Of a stretch of DNA of 64,000 bases, positions 49,020-60,800 are shown one piece after another. The stretch spans positions 647,501 to 711,500 of the forward strand of contig OZ037846.1 of NCBI GenBank assembly GCA_964035575.1, given 5' to 3'. Both the position numbers and the translations under genes were made by a program. Origin of the DNA: Rhynchopus sp. YZ270_cl-10 (lineage: Eukaryota; Euglenozoa; Diplonemea; Diplonemida; Diplonemidae). Under the pieces are notes generated by a model. That model did no database searches, was not told where the DNA came from, and was given only the letters and a program-made list of their open reading frames with translations. Within the stretch, counting starts at the first letter, position 1. The number at the start of each line of letters is the position of its first letter.

Positions 49020-51044
49020 TTGTTTGTTGTGGTTTTGTGTTCTGATCTCTGTGTGTGGTGGTGGGGTGTGGAGGACACGACAAGAAATACCCTCTTTTGC
49101 AGGGTGTCAACCCTGAACCCTGGGCGCTACGGCAGGACAGACAGCAGACCTGCAACAGCTCATGAGACCGCCCCATACAGCATGCCACAGTTGTCATGGT
49201 GCTGGCAAAGGTGAATGCTGTAAGACACCTGTTCAGCGTCAGGGGACTGCCCTGGTGCGCAGCTCTGCAGAGGACACTACGCAAGCTGTGGACATCGTGC
49301 ATGCGTTTGAACGCACTGCGCCCACAGTGAAGGTGACGTCAGAAGCATGCACCCTGGAGAAGAAGATGTGCTGGTCTTATGCACGCATACGGCCTTGTGG
49401 TGAGTAGGTTCGAAGAAGCCCCCCGCAAAAGGTGAAGCAGATTCTTGGCGGTGGCGTAGCTGGCCCAGGTGGAGGGTGGCGGTGCCCAATAATGCAGGCA
49501 AATGCAGTTAGCAACATGCTAGCATATTGTGCCGTGCAGAGCGGCATGCAAACGCATGTTACTCAGTGTGGTGCGCAGCGTGTAGCCCTAGGCATACAGT
49601 GTATATGAATCGTTTGATTGCATTGGGAATTTCGGGCTGACGCAAAATTATTGAAAAATTACTTCCTCCCAATAAATTCCCAACAACCCTCATTGGCCTC
49701 ATGGAGGCACTCTGGGGATAGAAATATCAATTTTTTGCGGCGGGTTTGGCGAACATCGGAAGAACACGAAACACCCAAAACAGATGTACATTCTACCGTG
49801 CACTGCAGTACGCGCAATACTGCTTCCAAAAAAAAACGTTGACTTGAAACACAACAACCCGCTCGTGGCAGTGCATCTTTGTATAATGACCGGCTGTACT
49901 CCCAACCATGCAGTCCTACATCCATTTCGTGGTTTACATCTGACAAGGCCTACCCCCGTTTCCACTCATCAGCCACATGAGCGGGGAGCATTGCAGACAC
50001 AGGGTCATGCATGTGTGACATGCATTACGAAGAGGAACCAGACTGCATGCTCTTGCCATCTTACATACCCCCAGACGTTCCCTCCTCACGAAAGCAAACC
50101 CACCTTCACCTGCCCCTCTCACGCACCGTTACCTGCCCCGTTCTGCACAAGAAACCCGCACAGCCTCCGCGCTGTCTCCACCCACCCCACGCAAGGAAGA
50201 ACGCCAAAGGTGCTCTCGTGCTGCAACCACAGACAAGCTGAGGTGCCAGATAAATGCACGAAAGCACCCCACCGCCAGACACAGCTTCCCCTCCCATCAT
50301 CACCACAAAGGATCGAGGGAAGCACCACACCCAAACCCCCCTCACAACACTGTGCACCTGCACCTCCCACACCCAAGGACAGCCCTGCAAAGCCATAGGT
50401 AATGCCTGTGAAGAGGCTTCTCCTTGAAGCCCTCCTTCACAAACAAACGCTGTCTTCGCATGCAGGCCCACACCCCTGCCTCCAGCATAGCCTCACTCAC
50501 AAGAGTTCCCTGCACACCCCAAGCACCCCCAAGCACACCTCTTCGTGCAAGCTACCAAGAAGACGGTGAAAGACCACGTGGTGCCAACGAGTTCAGAGTG
50601 ATGAATTACAGAAAAAAGGGGGGTTGGGCGGGGAGGTACGTTGTAATGAATAAGACATGGGTTTTTGTGGGGATTCTTTTGCAGCGGAAATCCGTGTCTC
50701 AGCTTGCATTCAACAGCATATCTGCGTTCGATATCCTGATTCAGTGACAGCAGTGCGAGACGACCATGGCACTCAAGGGAGAGGGCACCTCTGTTAGTGG
50801 ATAGCGCACTCTGAAAGGCAGAGGAGTGAAAAGAAAGCTTCACAATGGGGACACAGCGTAAGATAACACAATGTGTGGAACGTCTTGCTCAGCACAGCTC
50901 TCCTCTCGCACCAAGTAGTAGTCTGTGCCACGGTGAGCAAGACTGTGCCCCTCTTCTTCTCCGAACCAGAGGACGCAAGCAGACATACTGCCAGAGACCC
51001 TCCACCTCGGGGAGGTGCTGCCCTGCCACCAACACACCACGTCG
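49020..51044. other. Intergenic region between LRR genes 2 and 3
   Basis: No gene is supported. It contains a full stem-loop family 3 copy (49839) and the duplicated flank described for 47286 (50085-50340 and 50900-51044). The frames that appear here are in low-complexity, CT-rich sequence. Confidence 0.5.
49839..49948 (-). ncRNA. Stem-loop family 3, full-length copy 2
   Basis: TTGACTTGAAACACAACAAC, CCGCTCGTGGCAGTG, CTCCCAACCATGCAGTCCTA, CATCCATTTCGTGGTTTACA, TCTGACAAGG. Same block order as 20413-20560, with a shorter middle section. Outer stem AACCA/TGGTT retained. Confidence 0.5.
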
Positions 51045-51962
51045 TCATTGTGCGTGTCTCCGTCGCTTCTGGCTTTGCTCGGGGGATTCGTCTCTGCTTC
51101 GTTTCGGACGTGCTTCAATCATAAGCTTCCTCAGCTCCTTGCTCTTCCTCACTTCCTTGGACACAACACTGCTGCAGCCGGAAAGGTAAATGCTCGTCAA
51201 CGAAGTGCAGTTCGCAGCAAATGGCGTAACATCGCCAATAGTGCAAAGAATATGCGCAATCCTGCTGAGTGGCGACAAATCCAGTGTTGTCAAGCCGCTG
51301 CAGTTCTTAAGGAAGCCCTCACCAACCTGCACCACATTGCTGAGTGGCGATAAATCGATGTTGGTTAAGCTCGTGCAGCCGCCAACGAAGGCCACACCGA
51401 GCTGTGTCACATTGCTGAATGGTGACAAATCCAGGGTCGTTAAGCTGTTGCAGTTCCACAGGAAGGCCGAACCTACCTGCGTCACATTGTTCAACCCAGT
51501 GAGGTCGATACTTGTCAACGAGTCGCAGTGGTACAAGAAGCAGTCTCGAATGTGGGTCACAATGGACTCAGCACTGAGATCCAGTCTCGTCAACGAATTG
51601 CGTGCCAAGAACCCATTCGGAATGACAGTCGTAACCTCCGCCTGCAGAAGCAAACACGCCACCGCAGGCTCCCTCACACTCTTCAGCCTCCCAGCTGTGA
51701 TGTCAGTCTCACCCAACGCATGAAGCTCTGCAATGGCTTCGTACTTCTGCGACTTCTTCGTCAGGATGATTGTGTCACCAGCACTCAGCTGCGTCATGTC
51801 CGCTCCTTCTCCCATCGCTTCGCTTCCGAAACTCATGCAAAAGCCGTCTTCAGGCAACCCCATTGCAGACGCCACCTTCCGCCGCAAGCCCTCGACTGTG
51901 TCATCTGTACCCACCTCGACTGTGTGCTGATTCGTGTCGAAACCCTTGATGTTCAGGTCCAT
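51045..51962 (-). CDS. Ubiquitin-like/BspA-type LRR protein with basic tail (paralogue 3)
   Basis: 305 residues, a tandem duplicate of the gene at 48129 with the same domain order: ubiquitin-like region (1-70, QHTVEVGTDDTVEGLRRKVA), linker (ALHALGETDITAGRL), about six LRR_5 repeats (112-275, LNNVTQVGSAFLWNCNSLTT) and a longer basic tail (ARPKRSRDESPEQSQKRRRH). The N-terminal 110 residues are better conserved between the two than the repeats, which suggests the LRR faces are under diversification or unit exchange. On the coding strand CACCCTAGCACAG then AGCTCAGAACAC lies about 40 nt before the ATG. A 413-bp 9-bp tandem array begins only 66 bp upstream of the start. Confidence 0.85.
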   Translation of the reverse strand: MDLNIKGFDTNQHTVEVGTDDTVEGLRRKVASAMGLPEDGFCMSFGSEAMGEGADMTQLSAGDTIILTKKSQKYEAIAELHALGETDITAGRLKSVREPAVACLLLQAEVTTVIPNGFLARNSLTRLDLSAESIVTHIRDCFLYHCDSLTSIDLTGLNNVTQVGSAFLWNCNSLTTLDLSPFSNVTQLGVAFVGGCTSLTNIDLSPLSNVVQVGEGFLKNCSGLTTLDLSPLSRIAHILCTIGDVTPFAANCTSLTSIYLSGCSSVVSKEVRKSKELRKLMIEARPKRSRDESPEQSQKRRRHAQ

Positions 51963-52027
51963 GTCTTTGTCGTGGTTTGTGTTCTGAGCTCTGTGCTAGG
52001 GTGCTGGGGAGTGATCAGGGTGTGATA

Positions 52028-52440
52028 GTACACACTGTACACACTGTACACACTGTACACACTGTACACACTGTACACACTGTACACACTGTACACACTG
52101 TACACACTGTACACACTGTACACACTGTACACACTGTACACACTGTACACACTGTACACACTGTACACACTGTACACACTGTACACACTGTACACACTGT
52201 ACACACTGTACACACTGTACACACTGTACACACTGTACACACTGTACACACTGTACACACTGTACACACTGTACACACTGTACACACTGTACACACTGTA
52301 CACACTGTACACACTGTACACACTGTACACACTGTACACACTGTACACACTGTACACACTGTACACACTGTACACACTGTACACACTGTACACACTGTAC
52401 ACACTGTACACACTGTACACACTGTACACACTGTACACAC
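52028..52440. repeat. (TGTACACAC)n 9-bp tandem array, about 46 units
   Basis: Apparently perfect. The complementary unit is AGTGTGTAC, another GTAC-centred relative of the 7-bp unit. It abuts the 5' end of LRR gene 3. Frames through it are artefacts. Confidence 0.95.
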
Positions 52441-53090
52441 CTCATGAGCCCACAAAAAATTTCCACTCGCTTCGCGAGCGGAGGTACACATCCGAAAATA
52501 TCTGCATTTGCAATTCCGGAATCTGTCCGTTGTGTGGTGGGTCAATTTGCCAAAATGGACAAGTTCTTGGTTTTTGTCAACATCCGTGTAAAGTAAAGAG
52601 GGCAAGTGAAAACATAGAGAGGATAAGGAACAAGAAAAGGGTGAAAATGGGTTAAGGGCCGCCCGCCGCAGGTGGAAAGTGCACAAGACCACCTGGAAAG
52701 TGCTGTGCACTTTTCCAGGTGGTCTGAAGAGTGATCTGACCACATTGTCCCAGTATAACATACACCCAATAAATCCATTGACGAAAGAACTTTGCACTTT
52801 TGACCACCACAGCATGTGGCCAGCCACACCACCAAAGTACAAAAACCCCCTCAGAACTTAGTGCGAGCTTACTGAGAGTTAGTGAGAGTCTGTCTGAGAG
52901 CTAGTGAAAAATCTCTCCCCGTTCATAGATGGCCTAAAATTAGGGTACCGTGCAAAAAATGCAGCTTTTTACACCACAGAGTCACTCAACGAACCCTTCT
53001 TTCGCGGAGCAAAAAATGAAAATAACGCCGCAGGCAAAAAAAAAAAAGTGAAGTTGGTAGTGCAAACGCCTCGGGGACGCAGGCACTTAT
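52441..53090. repeat. Element borders beside the 9-bp array
   Basis: Contains CGCTTCGCGAGCGGAGGTAC (52468), the inverted copy of the 90-bp block from 32036 (52500-52595), a hairpin GCACTTTCCAGGTGG / CCACCTGGAAAGTGC-type at 52676-52722, and GAGCTTACTGAGAGTTAGTG (52864), which matches 42488. These are the same border pieces as in the 32-46 kb island, so a separate island fragment inserted here. No gene. Confidence 0.6.
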
Positions 53091-54079
53091 CGAACCGGTG
53101 TTGCATTTGGGTGTTGCCTAGGGAAACTGTAAGGCACACAGTCATTCCCCCATCCGGACTGGGAAGGGCGATAACATGATGGAAAGACTCAAGAAAAGCA
53201 CGTGTCCTGGAACACACCACTGGGCGTCTGCTGAATCCAACGAGCGCAGGGGCCGACGGAACGGAGGGAGTGCACATGATCCCTCTTCACACCAGGGAAT
53301 GGAGTGCGGCGGAGTTTCGCTGTTAAAGCTCGCATGTTAGCCTTGACGATGAGCCTTTGCATGACCCGCCCACTCGCGGATATTAGAGGTCTGTTTGGCT
53401 ACGAAGACCCTTGTGCGCAATTCGAAGTCGACCGCGAGCTCGACACACGACACGTCACGAGGCTCGTTGCTCCACTCGAGTGTAATCACCCACCACAGAA
53501 AAGCTTTCAGTGTGAATGTCCCTATAGCTGGAGGAAAAACTTGGTCGCAGCTTGGCCAGATAAGCGCGGAAGAGGGTATCCCGTTTAGAGGCAGCACATG
53601 AGAGATCCCAAGGATGCACGGCCGGGGCCACCTCCGCTGGACTTGAGAGGGTCGTGTCGATCGCATTGATGGCATCGAGGAGAAGAGACTGCACCGCCTT
53701 CACTGCCGTCTTGCTCATGTTGGAGGACAATGCCGTGCAACATAAAGCAGGTGGGTAGTCCCTTGCTGTAGAGGTTGATGGCCGACGCATGCAGGGAAAT
53801 GAACGCTGGAAAATAAATGCAGTCCTGGATGGTACCTACACGGGCCCTCGGAGACACCTAACCATTTTCCCACTGCGGCCTTTCCACTGTGCGGGGAAGC
53901 CGTGACAGCACCTTTTTCAAAAGAAGGTCCGCATCCCACTTTTTTCTTATATTTTCCCCAAACCAGTAAACCAGAAAGTTCTGGTTCTGAAGCCAGCAAA
54001 AGTACTCAAGCTGTTTCCCTGGAAAAAACGGATTCGCTGCCACCCCTCACCCATCCCCGTCAGTTACAACCACGCCCCA
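53091..54079 (-). other. Coding-like region of unknown identity, probably degraded
   Basis: Between 53455 and 53860 the minus strand shows protein-like stretches in two frames, one with IQDCIYFPAFISLHASAINL and one with MSKTAVKAVQSLLLDAINAI and SKRDTLFRAYLAKLRPSFSS. Base composition is coding-like. I recognise no family, and no single frame gives a complete protein, so this may be a gene remnant of host or element origin. Confidence 0.3.
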
Positions 54080-54237
54080 CACGACGCCGTAGTCTCTTGT
54101 CATGACATGTCACGTGACAAGCGAAATAGATGACAAGCAACCACTTTGTCATTGTCAAGTAGTTTGCTTGTTATTTTACACGTCATTTTTTTTTGACATG
54201 TAATTTCGCTTGTCTGACAAGAGACTACGGCGTCGTG
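54080..54237. mobile_element. CACG-ended MITE, copy 3
   Basis: A 158-bp foldback with ends CACGACGCCGTAGTCTCTTG / CAAGAGACTACGGCGTCGTG and internal TGACAAG/CTTGTCA repeats. Related in end and in subterminal motif to the element at 55204. No clear target duplication. Confidence 0.8.
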
Positions 54238-54733
54238 TAGTTACCTGTTAAGTAGTTGCCTGCCCCACGTCCCCTAATGTGCGTCGCGTTCAGGTTAAAA
54301 AAACCTGCTTTACGACAACACGGTCCTGTGCTTTCCACTTATAGCCTTGACCACACTCTGACGCAGGGATAATGCCTGACCAAACCTATCTCACCCGGGC
54401 CTAATTACCCTGGGCATCCAATGATCCCCGCTCGTTACCTGACGAGTGGAGGCGGGAGTAAGACGTAGTAGCGGTATCCACGAAACGAGAGATAGGCGAG
54501 GAAAGGCAGCGTGGAGTTCACACGAGAAAAAAGCGAGGTGTCTACACGTCATCAATTTATCAATTTATCAAAAAAATATGAAAGCCTTCTTCTTCATTTC
54601 TCCCACAACCCTAATCCCTGGAGACGATTTGTTGTGCTACAAGAGCCCTAAGCCTTCCCAACGTCTTTTAATAAGAAGACGTCTTTTGCGTCTTTTCCGG
54701 TCTTCTAAAACCTGGGTTTTCAAGGATAAAATA

Positions 54734-54834
54734 CAGTCATCCAACAAAGGTTGGTGGGGTAAAAACATTGGTGGATTTGGGGGCTCAAAAAAAATTGGTG
54801 GGTTTTTACCCCAACAACCTTTGTTGGATGACTG
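54734..54834. mobile_element. TA-flanked CAGT-type MITE, copy 2
   Basis: A 101-bp foldback, ends CAGTCATCCAACAAAGG / CCTTTGTTGGATGACTG, flanked by TA. The inner arm GGTGGGGTAAAAAC is shared with the element at 5259. Tc1/mariner-type ends. Confidence 0.85.
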
Positions 54835-55203
54835 TACGCAAAAGACATGCTACTTAGGAAACCGTACCTGGGAGTGGGGGTTCTACTTGACATTTATCCC
54901 AACACCCCCCACGACGAAAGCAGCACATCATCTCATGTACTACGGCCACTGATACTCAAAAACAAACGTGCTCGTTTGAAACGTCACTTCCAGCGCTGGG
55001 AGTGAAATGCTGTCGAATAGTTCCGCGCTCAAACCAAGAGTGGTTCTTCTCCATGATGGGAAGCTTTGTGCCCTTCTCCACTGTTCCCCTCCAGCCTGTA
55101 ACCTCTACGAGTGCATGTATACCACCATGGTCTTGTATACGTCTTTTACGTCTTCTATTTGTGGGGTAGACCATTTTGGGGAGGCCTAGTAAGAACCCCC
55201 CTG

Positions 55204-55417
55204 CACGACGGGACCCAGTGACAAGTGAAAATGACAAGTGAAAAAGGTGGCAAGTAAATGACAAGTGAAATGACAAGTAAATCACTTGTCATGACAAGTG
55301 AATAGCCTATATCCCAATAGAAAATCACTTGTCATGACAAGTGACTTTTTTGAGTGACAAGTGACAAGTGAAATGACATGTGATTTCACTTGTCACTTGT
55401 CACTGGGTCCCGTCGTG
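55204..55417. mobile_element. CACG-ended MITE, copy 4
   Basis: A 214-bp foldback with perfect ends CACGACGGGACCCAGTGACA / TGTCACTGGGTCCCGTCGTG and about ten TGACAAGTGA/TCACTTGTCA subterminal repeats in both orientations. Confidence 0.85.
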
Positions 55418-56194
55418 TGTCCTCTACGATTTTTCAAAAAGGACGAAAAAGGACGAAAAGGGACATTGGTAATAGTGTACAGTGACTGAGTTACTCCTCA
55501 CGTTCCTGGTTCTCACAACCCACTGATAGTTGACGCCTGCGTTTTTAAGATGACAAAAAAGGAATAAAACACTCCACTGATTTTTCTGCCTGATCCATGA
55601 GCGTCTTTGGATTGAAAGCCTCAAGGCACTTTCCCAAAACCCCACCAGGGGCTTTGCCTTTTTTATCAGGGTGTAAGGTAGGGGACAAGACGGTGGCAAG
55701 AACACAGTAGTCGGTCTCCAGGCTGTACTTCTCTCGTTCATCTCCTGCCTTCTTGCACTTTTTTTGTGCCCAGAAAATTCCCCTTCAGGCGTAGGGCAGG
55801 CATTGAACATCTGTTTCAAAGCCCAGAACATTGGAAGAATGTAGCCAATCCTCGTGGAGTCTTGTTCCATGTAGATATGTACGTGATGGCTTCTGCCGTA
55901 GAGCACTAACTTCTGCACAAAACAACATGAACCTATCCCGAAAACTGAGATCCCCCTCACTTCTGGAGAGTGGGAAGTTTGAAAATGTTTTTTGTATGTT
56001 TTGAAAGTGCTTTGTGCTCTGTTTAATTTTGCTTGATAGTTTTGTAGACGTGGGGTTGGAGAGGAAGGGCGCGTTACTTTGTATGAGATTACGACTTATC
56101 CTCTTTCTCAGCCACTGTCAAATGTCCTTGTTATTTGTTTGTTTATTTGCTTGTCTTCGTTGAAAGAAACAAAACAAAAAAGAAAAAGGGGTTG
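55418..56194. other. Intergenic interval, nothing assigned
   Basis: A 178-codon minus-strand frame (55424-55960) crosses this stretch but shows no domain, biased composition or conserved motif, so I do not call it a gene. No repeats were recognised. Confidence 0.35.
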
Positions 56195-56475
56195 AAAAAA
56201 AGAGGCGTCGCAACCAACAAAGCGCCGTAGGGTCCGCCACCTCGTCGACGAACCAAAAGTGCGTCGATGTTCGTCCTGGGTCTGGGGGGGTATGGTTCGT
56301 CAATCTTCGTCGGACGAACATCGACGAACTTTTGGTTCGTCGAAAAAGTTCGTCGCTGTTCGTCGACGAACTTTGATGAACGAAACGTGTCACTTTTTAA
56401 GTGCCATCCCACACAACAAACATCGACAAACACGTGACGGACATCGACGAACCAAGGGTTCGTCTGCACGCCTAG
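56195..56475. repeat. TTCGTCGACGAAC repeat cluster, foldback-like
   Basis: About ten variants of GTTCGTCGA / TCGACGAAC in both orientations within 280 bp, with GCGTCG at the left and CACGCC near the right end. The pattern resembles the subterminal repeat arrays of the CACG-type MITEs. Ends are not defined. Confidence 0.5.
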
Positions 56476-57660
56476 GGGAGGCATCGCTGTTATGTGCGAG
56501 ACGCATTCCCCTTTGTGCAGACACCTCTCCTGTTGTTCCCGAAATCTGGCGACAGTACGCACCAGGCACAACCTCCTGTCGAAGGACGCTGCACGCATCC
56601 TACCCTTTGCCAACAGAGGCAGCATCATCGTGCCGCAGAAGGACCCGCAGAGATGACGAAGGTCTCAAAGTGGTCTTCACTGTTATGGAGGTAATGGTTT
56701 TGGCAAACACCCCCCTGAGCTAGATGCGGGTGTGGCCACACATCTGGACAACGTTTCGGTCGAACCAACATCCAAGAAAACAATGATACATCAGAGCTTG
56801 TCTGAAGGGAACGGTGCAGCATTGCTCATAGGCCGTACTGGAGGTGCATCGATGGCGGTGTGTCTGTAGACCGTTGGGGCCTGCGCCGCTCAAGCTGAAT
56901 AGGGCAAGCTGTCCCTAGGAGGAACTGCTCTGCCAGAGGGAGGAGGAGGGGCGTGCATGCTATTCTGAACGGAATACTGTACGAAAAGACCTTCATCTGT
57001 GCAACGTGCAGAGTGCGAACAGGGCAACAGGACAACAGGACAACAGGACAACAAGCTCCGTCCCTGACGAAGCCGACCAACGAGCCTACGTGCATAGTGC
57101 GCCCTCCACCTGCAAGGCACATGCCCCACCACATGCGGTGGTATGTGCCCATTGCCTGACAAGAGGTGGAGCAGTGCAGGCGATGCAGACGGAGCTGTTC
57201 GCAACACCAGGGGAACATCTCCAGATGCCACGTTGCAGATGCAAAGACGAATGGACAAAGCAACACCTGAAGCAACAGGCCTCCCACATCCGCAGACCGA
57301 GTGACACACGGGTGGTAAGTGGGCAGCAGATGCTTGCAACAGTCCACGATGTTGGGCAACCAAGCACAGCTGTCGTGTTGTGCACTGCAGCAGAACAACA
57401 AAAGAAACGGTGAAAAGATGAACCCAGTAAGTCACCTCACCCTCAAGCAGTGTCGACGGCATCCAGGAAAAACAAACTGTAGCTGTTGATGCAGGCCTCC
57501 GACTGACCCACGTACGATGCCAGCCATCCGGATGAAAGCACAAACAAATAACCGCGAAGCAACCCCCATTGCGAAATACCTTGCCCGAAGAAAAAAAAAT
57601 TTCACTCAGATTTCATCCAAAACGAGTTAACGCTTATTGGGCTGGGGCAGGTTGACCGAA
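56476..57660. other. Intergenic interval, nothing assigned
   Basis: Several overlapping frames on both strands, none with recognisable domains. A short GGACAACAGGACAACAGGAC run at 57024 is a minor tandem repeat. Confidence 0.35.
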
Positions 57661-57668
57661 AATTTAAT

Positions 57669-57705
57669 TTTGAAATACAAAAAAGCCCGTGAACAGCGTG
57701 CCTTG
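57669..57705 (-). ncRNA. Stem-loop family 3, core-only copy
   Basis: TTTGAAATACAAAAAAGCCC, GTGAACAGCGTGCC. Matches one end of family 3, same orientation, 36 bp from a family 4 copy. Confidence 0.35.
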
Positions 57706-57740
57706 GCGGGGGGGACCAACACCGGGCGACCAAAACGTTT

Positions 57741-57816
57741 CGCTTGATTATAGACTATCACTGGATAACAAGCCACGATTTTTTCGTCACAGGATCCCTA
57801 AAAGAGAGCAAATAGT
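57741..57816 (-). ncRNA. Stem-loop family 4, copy 3
   Basis: CGCTTGATTATAGACTATCA, CTGGATAACAAGCCACGATT, TTCGTCACAGGATCCCTAAA, AGAGAGCAAATAG. Close to the copy at 2829, although no host gene is seen within 5 kb. Confidence 0.45.
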
Positions 57817-60800
57817 AGGAGCACGGTGGCCAGTTTGATGTGAGAGCGCCAAAAGTGGACGAAAATACAGGTTGTGAATTGCTCTCCCGCGGGAAGGCGT
57901 CTGGGAGAGCGTCTCCACACCCGGTGGCTACCAGACGCTCTCCCAAAAAACGTCAAATAATTTGAAGCTCTCCCGCTCAAACTGGCCACCGTGAGGATGA
58001 CCGAAAACGAAAAACTAACGCTAGCAACAGCAGTGGTTCCTTGGATGAAACAGGCCACACTTCGATCGAACCCCCTTTTTCACAACAGAAGCACTCCCCT
58101 CAAGGGCCCGCTGCCCAAGAGCTCCTTTGCTGGCGGTCTCCCATGCAGCACTACTGCTGCAACATGCCACATGCAACAAAGCAAGCAACACAGTCGCCAA
58201 ACCCTTTTCCCTTTCACAGAAGCAGAACCCTTCAGTCCTCTGCAGACCACCCAACTCCCCAACTCCACCCCCCTCCTTTCATCACGCACAATGAATTACC
58301 CATGATTGAGTTACAGCACCGCAATACCACACAAAGGTTGTGCTTCATTGTAGATCACGAAAAAAGGTGCGTTTTAGGGGGGAAAATGAAAGCAATTCAA
58401 ATTGCTCAAAACACCATTTTTGTCTTCCTTCTTTTGACAGATCTCTCGCAAGGGTGTTGATAAAAAACGTAGGCTGTTGTGCAACCTTCACATTGCGCAG
58501 GTTTGTCCATTCTCCAAACCCACCACCTTTATAGCCCAACCTCCACCACTCACCTGAGTATCGCCATCCAGCCTTGCTGCAAGATGGTGTGCCTCTCACA
58601 GGACACCCTGCAGTGTCTACCCCACGCAAGGAAGAACGCCAAAGGTGCTCTCGTGCTGCAACCACAGACAAGCTGAGGTGCCAGACAAATGCACGAAAGC
58701 ACCCCACCGGCCAGACACAGCTTCCCCTCCCATCATCACCACAAACGATGGAACAAAGCGCCACATCCTCTCTTACCCCACAATACACCTTTTTTTTTTT
58801 TGCACAACGCTTGTGGATGCTTGGATCCACAAACAGCAAACGCCTTGGCCACAGTGTCAGGTACCCCTACCCACCGAATGCTTTTTACACCATCCCAAGG
58901 CAAAAAAAAGAAAGGGGCAACAATACATTGTGAAGACATTGTGGTTACTGGGAACATTTTTTTTTCTCCTTTCGTTTGTGGGTAAAAGCACAATAAAAAC
59001 TTATTGCTGGGGGGTGATTGACTGCTTGCTACAGTATGACCACTGCACTGGCACGAAGTTCCGATAGATGTCCACAAGATGCAGACGGGAAGCTCACCGC
59101 CAACTGCAAGGAGATGACGACTTCCTGCGAAAGTCTGGTGCAGAAGCCGCAGGTATGCAGACGACGTGCAAAGTTTGGCTTGGATGAGGATATGGGTATT
59201 TTCCCGACAAGAAGGATTTTGCCTTGGTTGGTGCGGACGTTCTGCACGGAAATGAACACTTTGGCCCTACAAGCCAACGGGTCAAGAGCAGTTGAGGAAT
59301 TGCAAAGAGTGGTGCTGTGCCGTTGCCGTTCACGGAGAAAGCACAGATTGGCGGCTGGGGAGACGAAGAGTGGGTTCATCCGCAGTGACAAATAAACGGG
59401 GATCAGTTCTGGGCAATGAAAAGCATGGTTTGCTGGCCAGATGGCACAGATGGAGGGGATGCTGGACTTCGAAGCCTTCTCGGGGCTAGACGCCGAGGAG
59501 GGGAGTCTGCTCACACAGAAGACACAGAAGACACGTCTACGTGACGTGAGCACACCACATCCCCACACAGTCGGTGGTTCCACCCCCTCCCAAACAGACT
59601 GCCCCTCACTGCCGTTTGGGCACTGCATATTCTGGATTTGCCTTTGCCCAGACCCGCCCACCCTCTCGATGTCACAAAGCACTCTGTAATAGCGTCAAAA
59701 CCACTCACAGATGTGTTGCAACGTCTACAGCATGCTCCTCAGGACTCAATGCATCGCGAAGACAAACGTCACCCCTTGTTGAGAGGTGGCGTCGGCAAAC
59801 GTCCACACACATTGCCAGAGTTGCACCGTACGTTGTGCTGCATTGTGCTGGACACCCACATCCCTCCCCCTCCCCACCCACCACCACCACCACCAGAGGT
59901 GCCTACAAGCCACCCGCAGACCTGCAGTGCTCCAAGCTGCACTTCGCTGCACAACACTGTGCCATGGTCACTACAGGTGAATCAACATACCACACAGGTC
60001 ACAGTCCGCATGTTTTTGACTCGCAGTCTTCTCGCCGGTCAGCTGTGCTGATCAGCGGAACTCGATACAAAAAACATCGGTGGCAAAACACACCAAAAAC
60101 ATGGCAAAAATGAGGAAAGCGTGTGTGCTTGCTGTCACCACCATCGGTGTTCGAAGGTGTGCTGGCGAAGCCCGCCCTCATGCCCAGGTGTGTGCCGAAA
60201 AACCCCCAAACCCGCTTCCGCTCAGCCATCACCACGAAGCCCTCCCAAGCCCTGACACTGCCGCAAGCCGTTGTCTGTCAGCAGCACAGGCACACCTCAG
60301 CAGCCACAAGGCACATCAACCCACCCCACCCACCGCAGCACACCGCCGCTCAGACTGCTGCCCTCTCTCGCTCGTCCACCCATCCACCCACTCACCCACC
60401 CAGCCTCCTCAGCACACTCCACTGAGAGCGCCCACCCAGAACCACCACCCTCAACAGACCACACTGCCAAAGGCACAGCCCGCATGCGTTCTTGACTTGC
60501 AGTCTCTTCGCCGGTCAGCTGTGCTGATCAGCGGAACTCGATACAAAAAAAACCCCCCCCAGTATGCGCAGAACCGAGGGAGGCCACCATCGGTGTTCGA
60601 AGGTGCGTCCACTCGTGCAAATATAGATACAACCATGCCATCACCAGGGGAAATGCAGCCACAACCCCAAGCTCACAAGAACACCTCGCATAGTAGGCAC
60701 CGCAGTGAGGACTCCGTCCCTCAACAAAGTTGAAGGCGTGTACCAAGCAATGCCGCACAATGACACCCCCCCTGCTCATCACACAAGGTGCCGCCAGCAC

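Noticed and set aside
32722-52440. Interstitial telomere repeats
   Set aside because: The GTAC-type units do not resemble TTAGGG-type telomere repeats and vary in length from array to array.
32523-52842. Repetitive proteins such as poly(VQYST), poly(YTVYTV) and poly(CTVCTV)
   Set aside because: All are translations of the short tandem arrays and are open in several frames and on both strands.
56890-57543. 217-codon minus-strand frame
   Set aside because: Cys/Val/Leu-rich translation without motifs, overlapping equally long frames on the other strand, so probably chance in GC-rich sequence.
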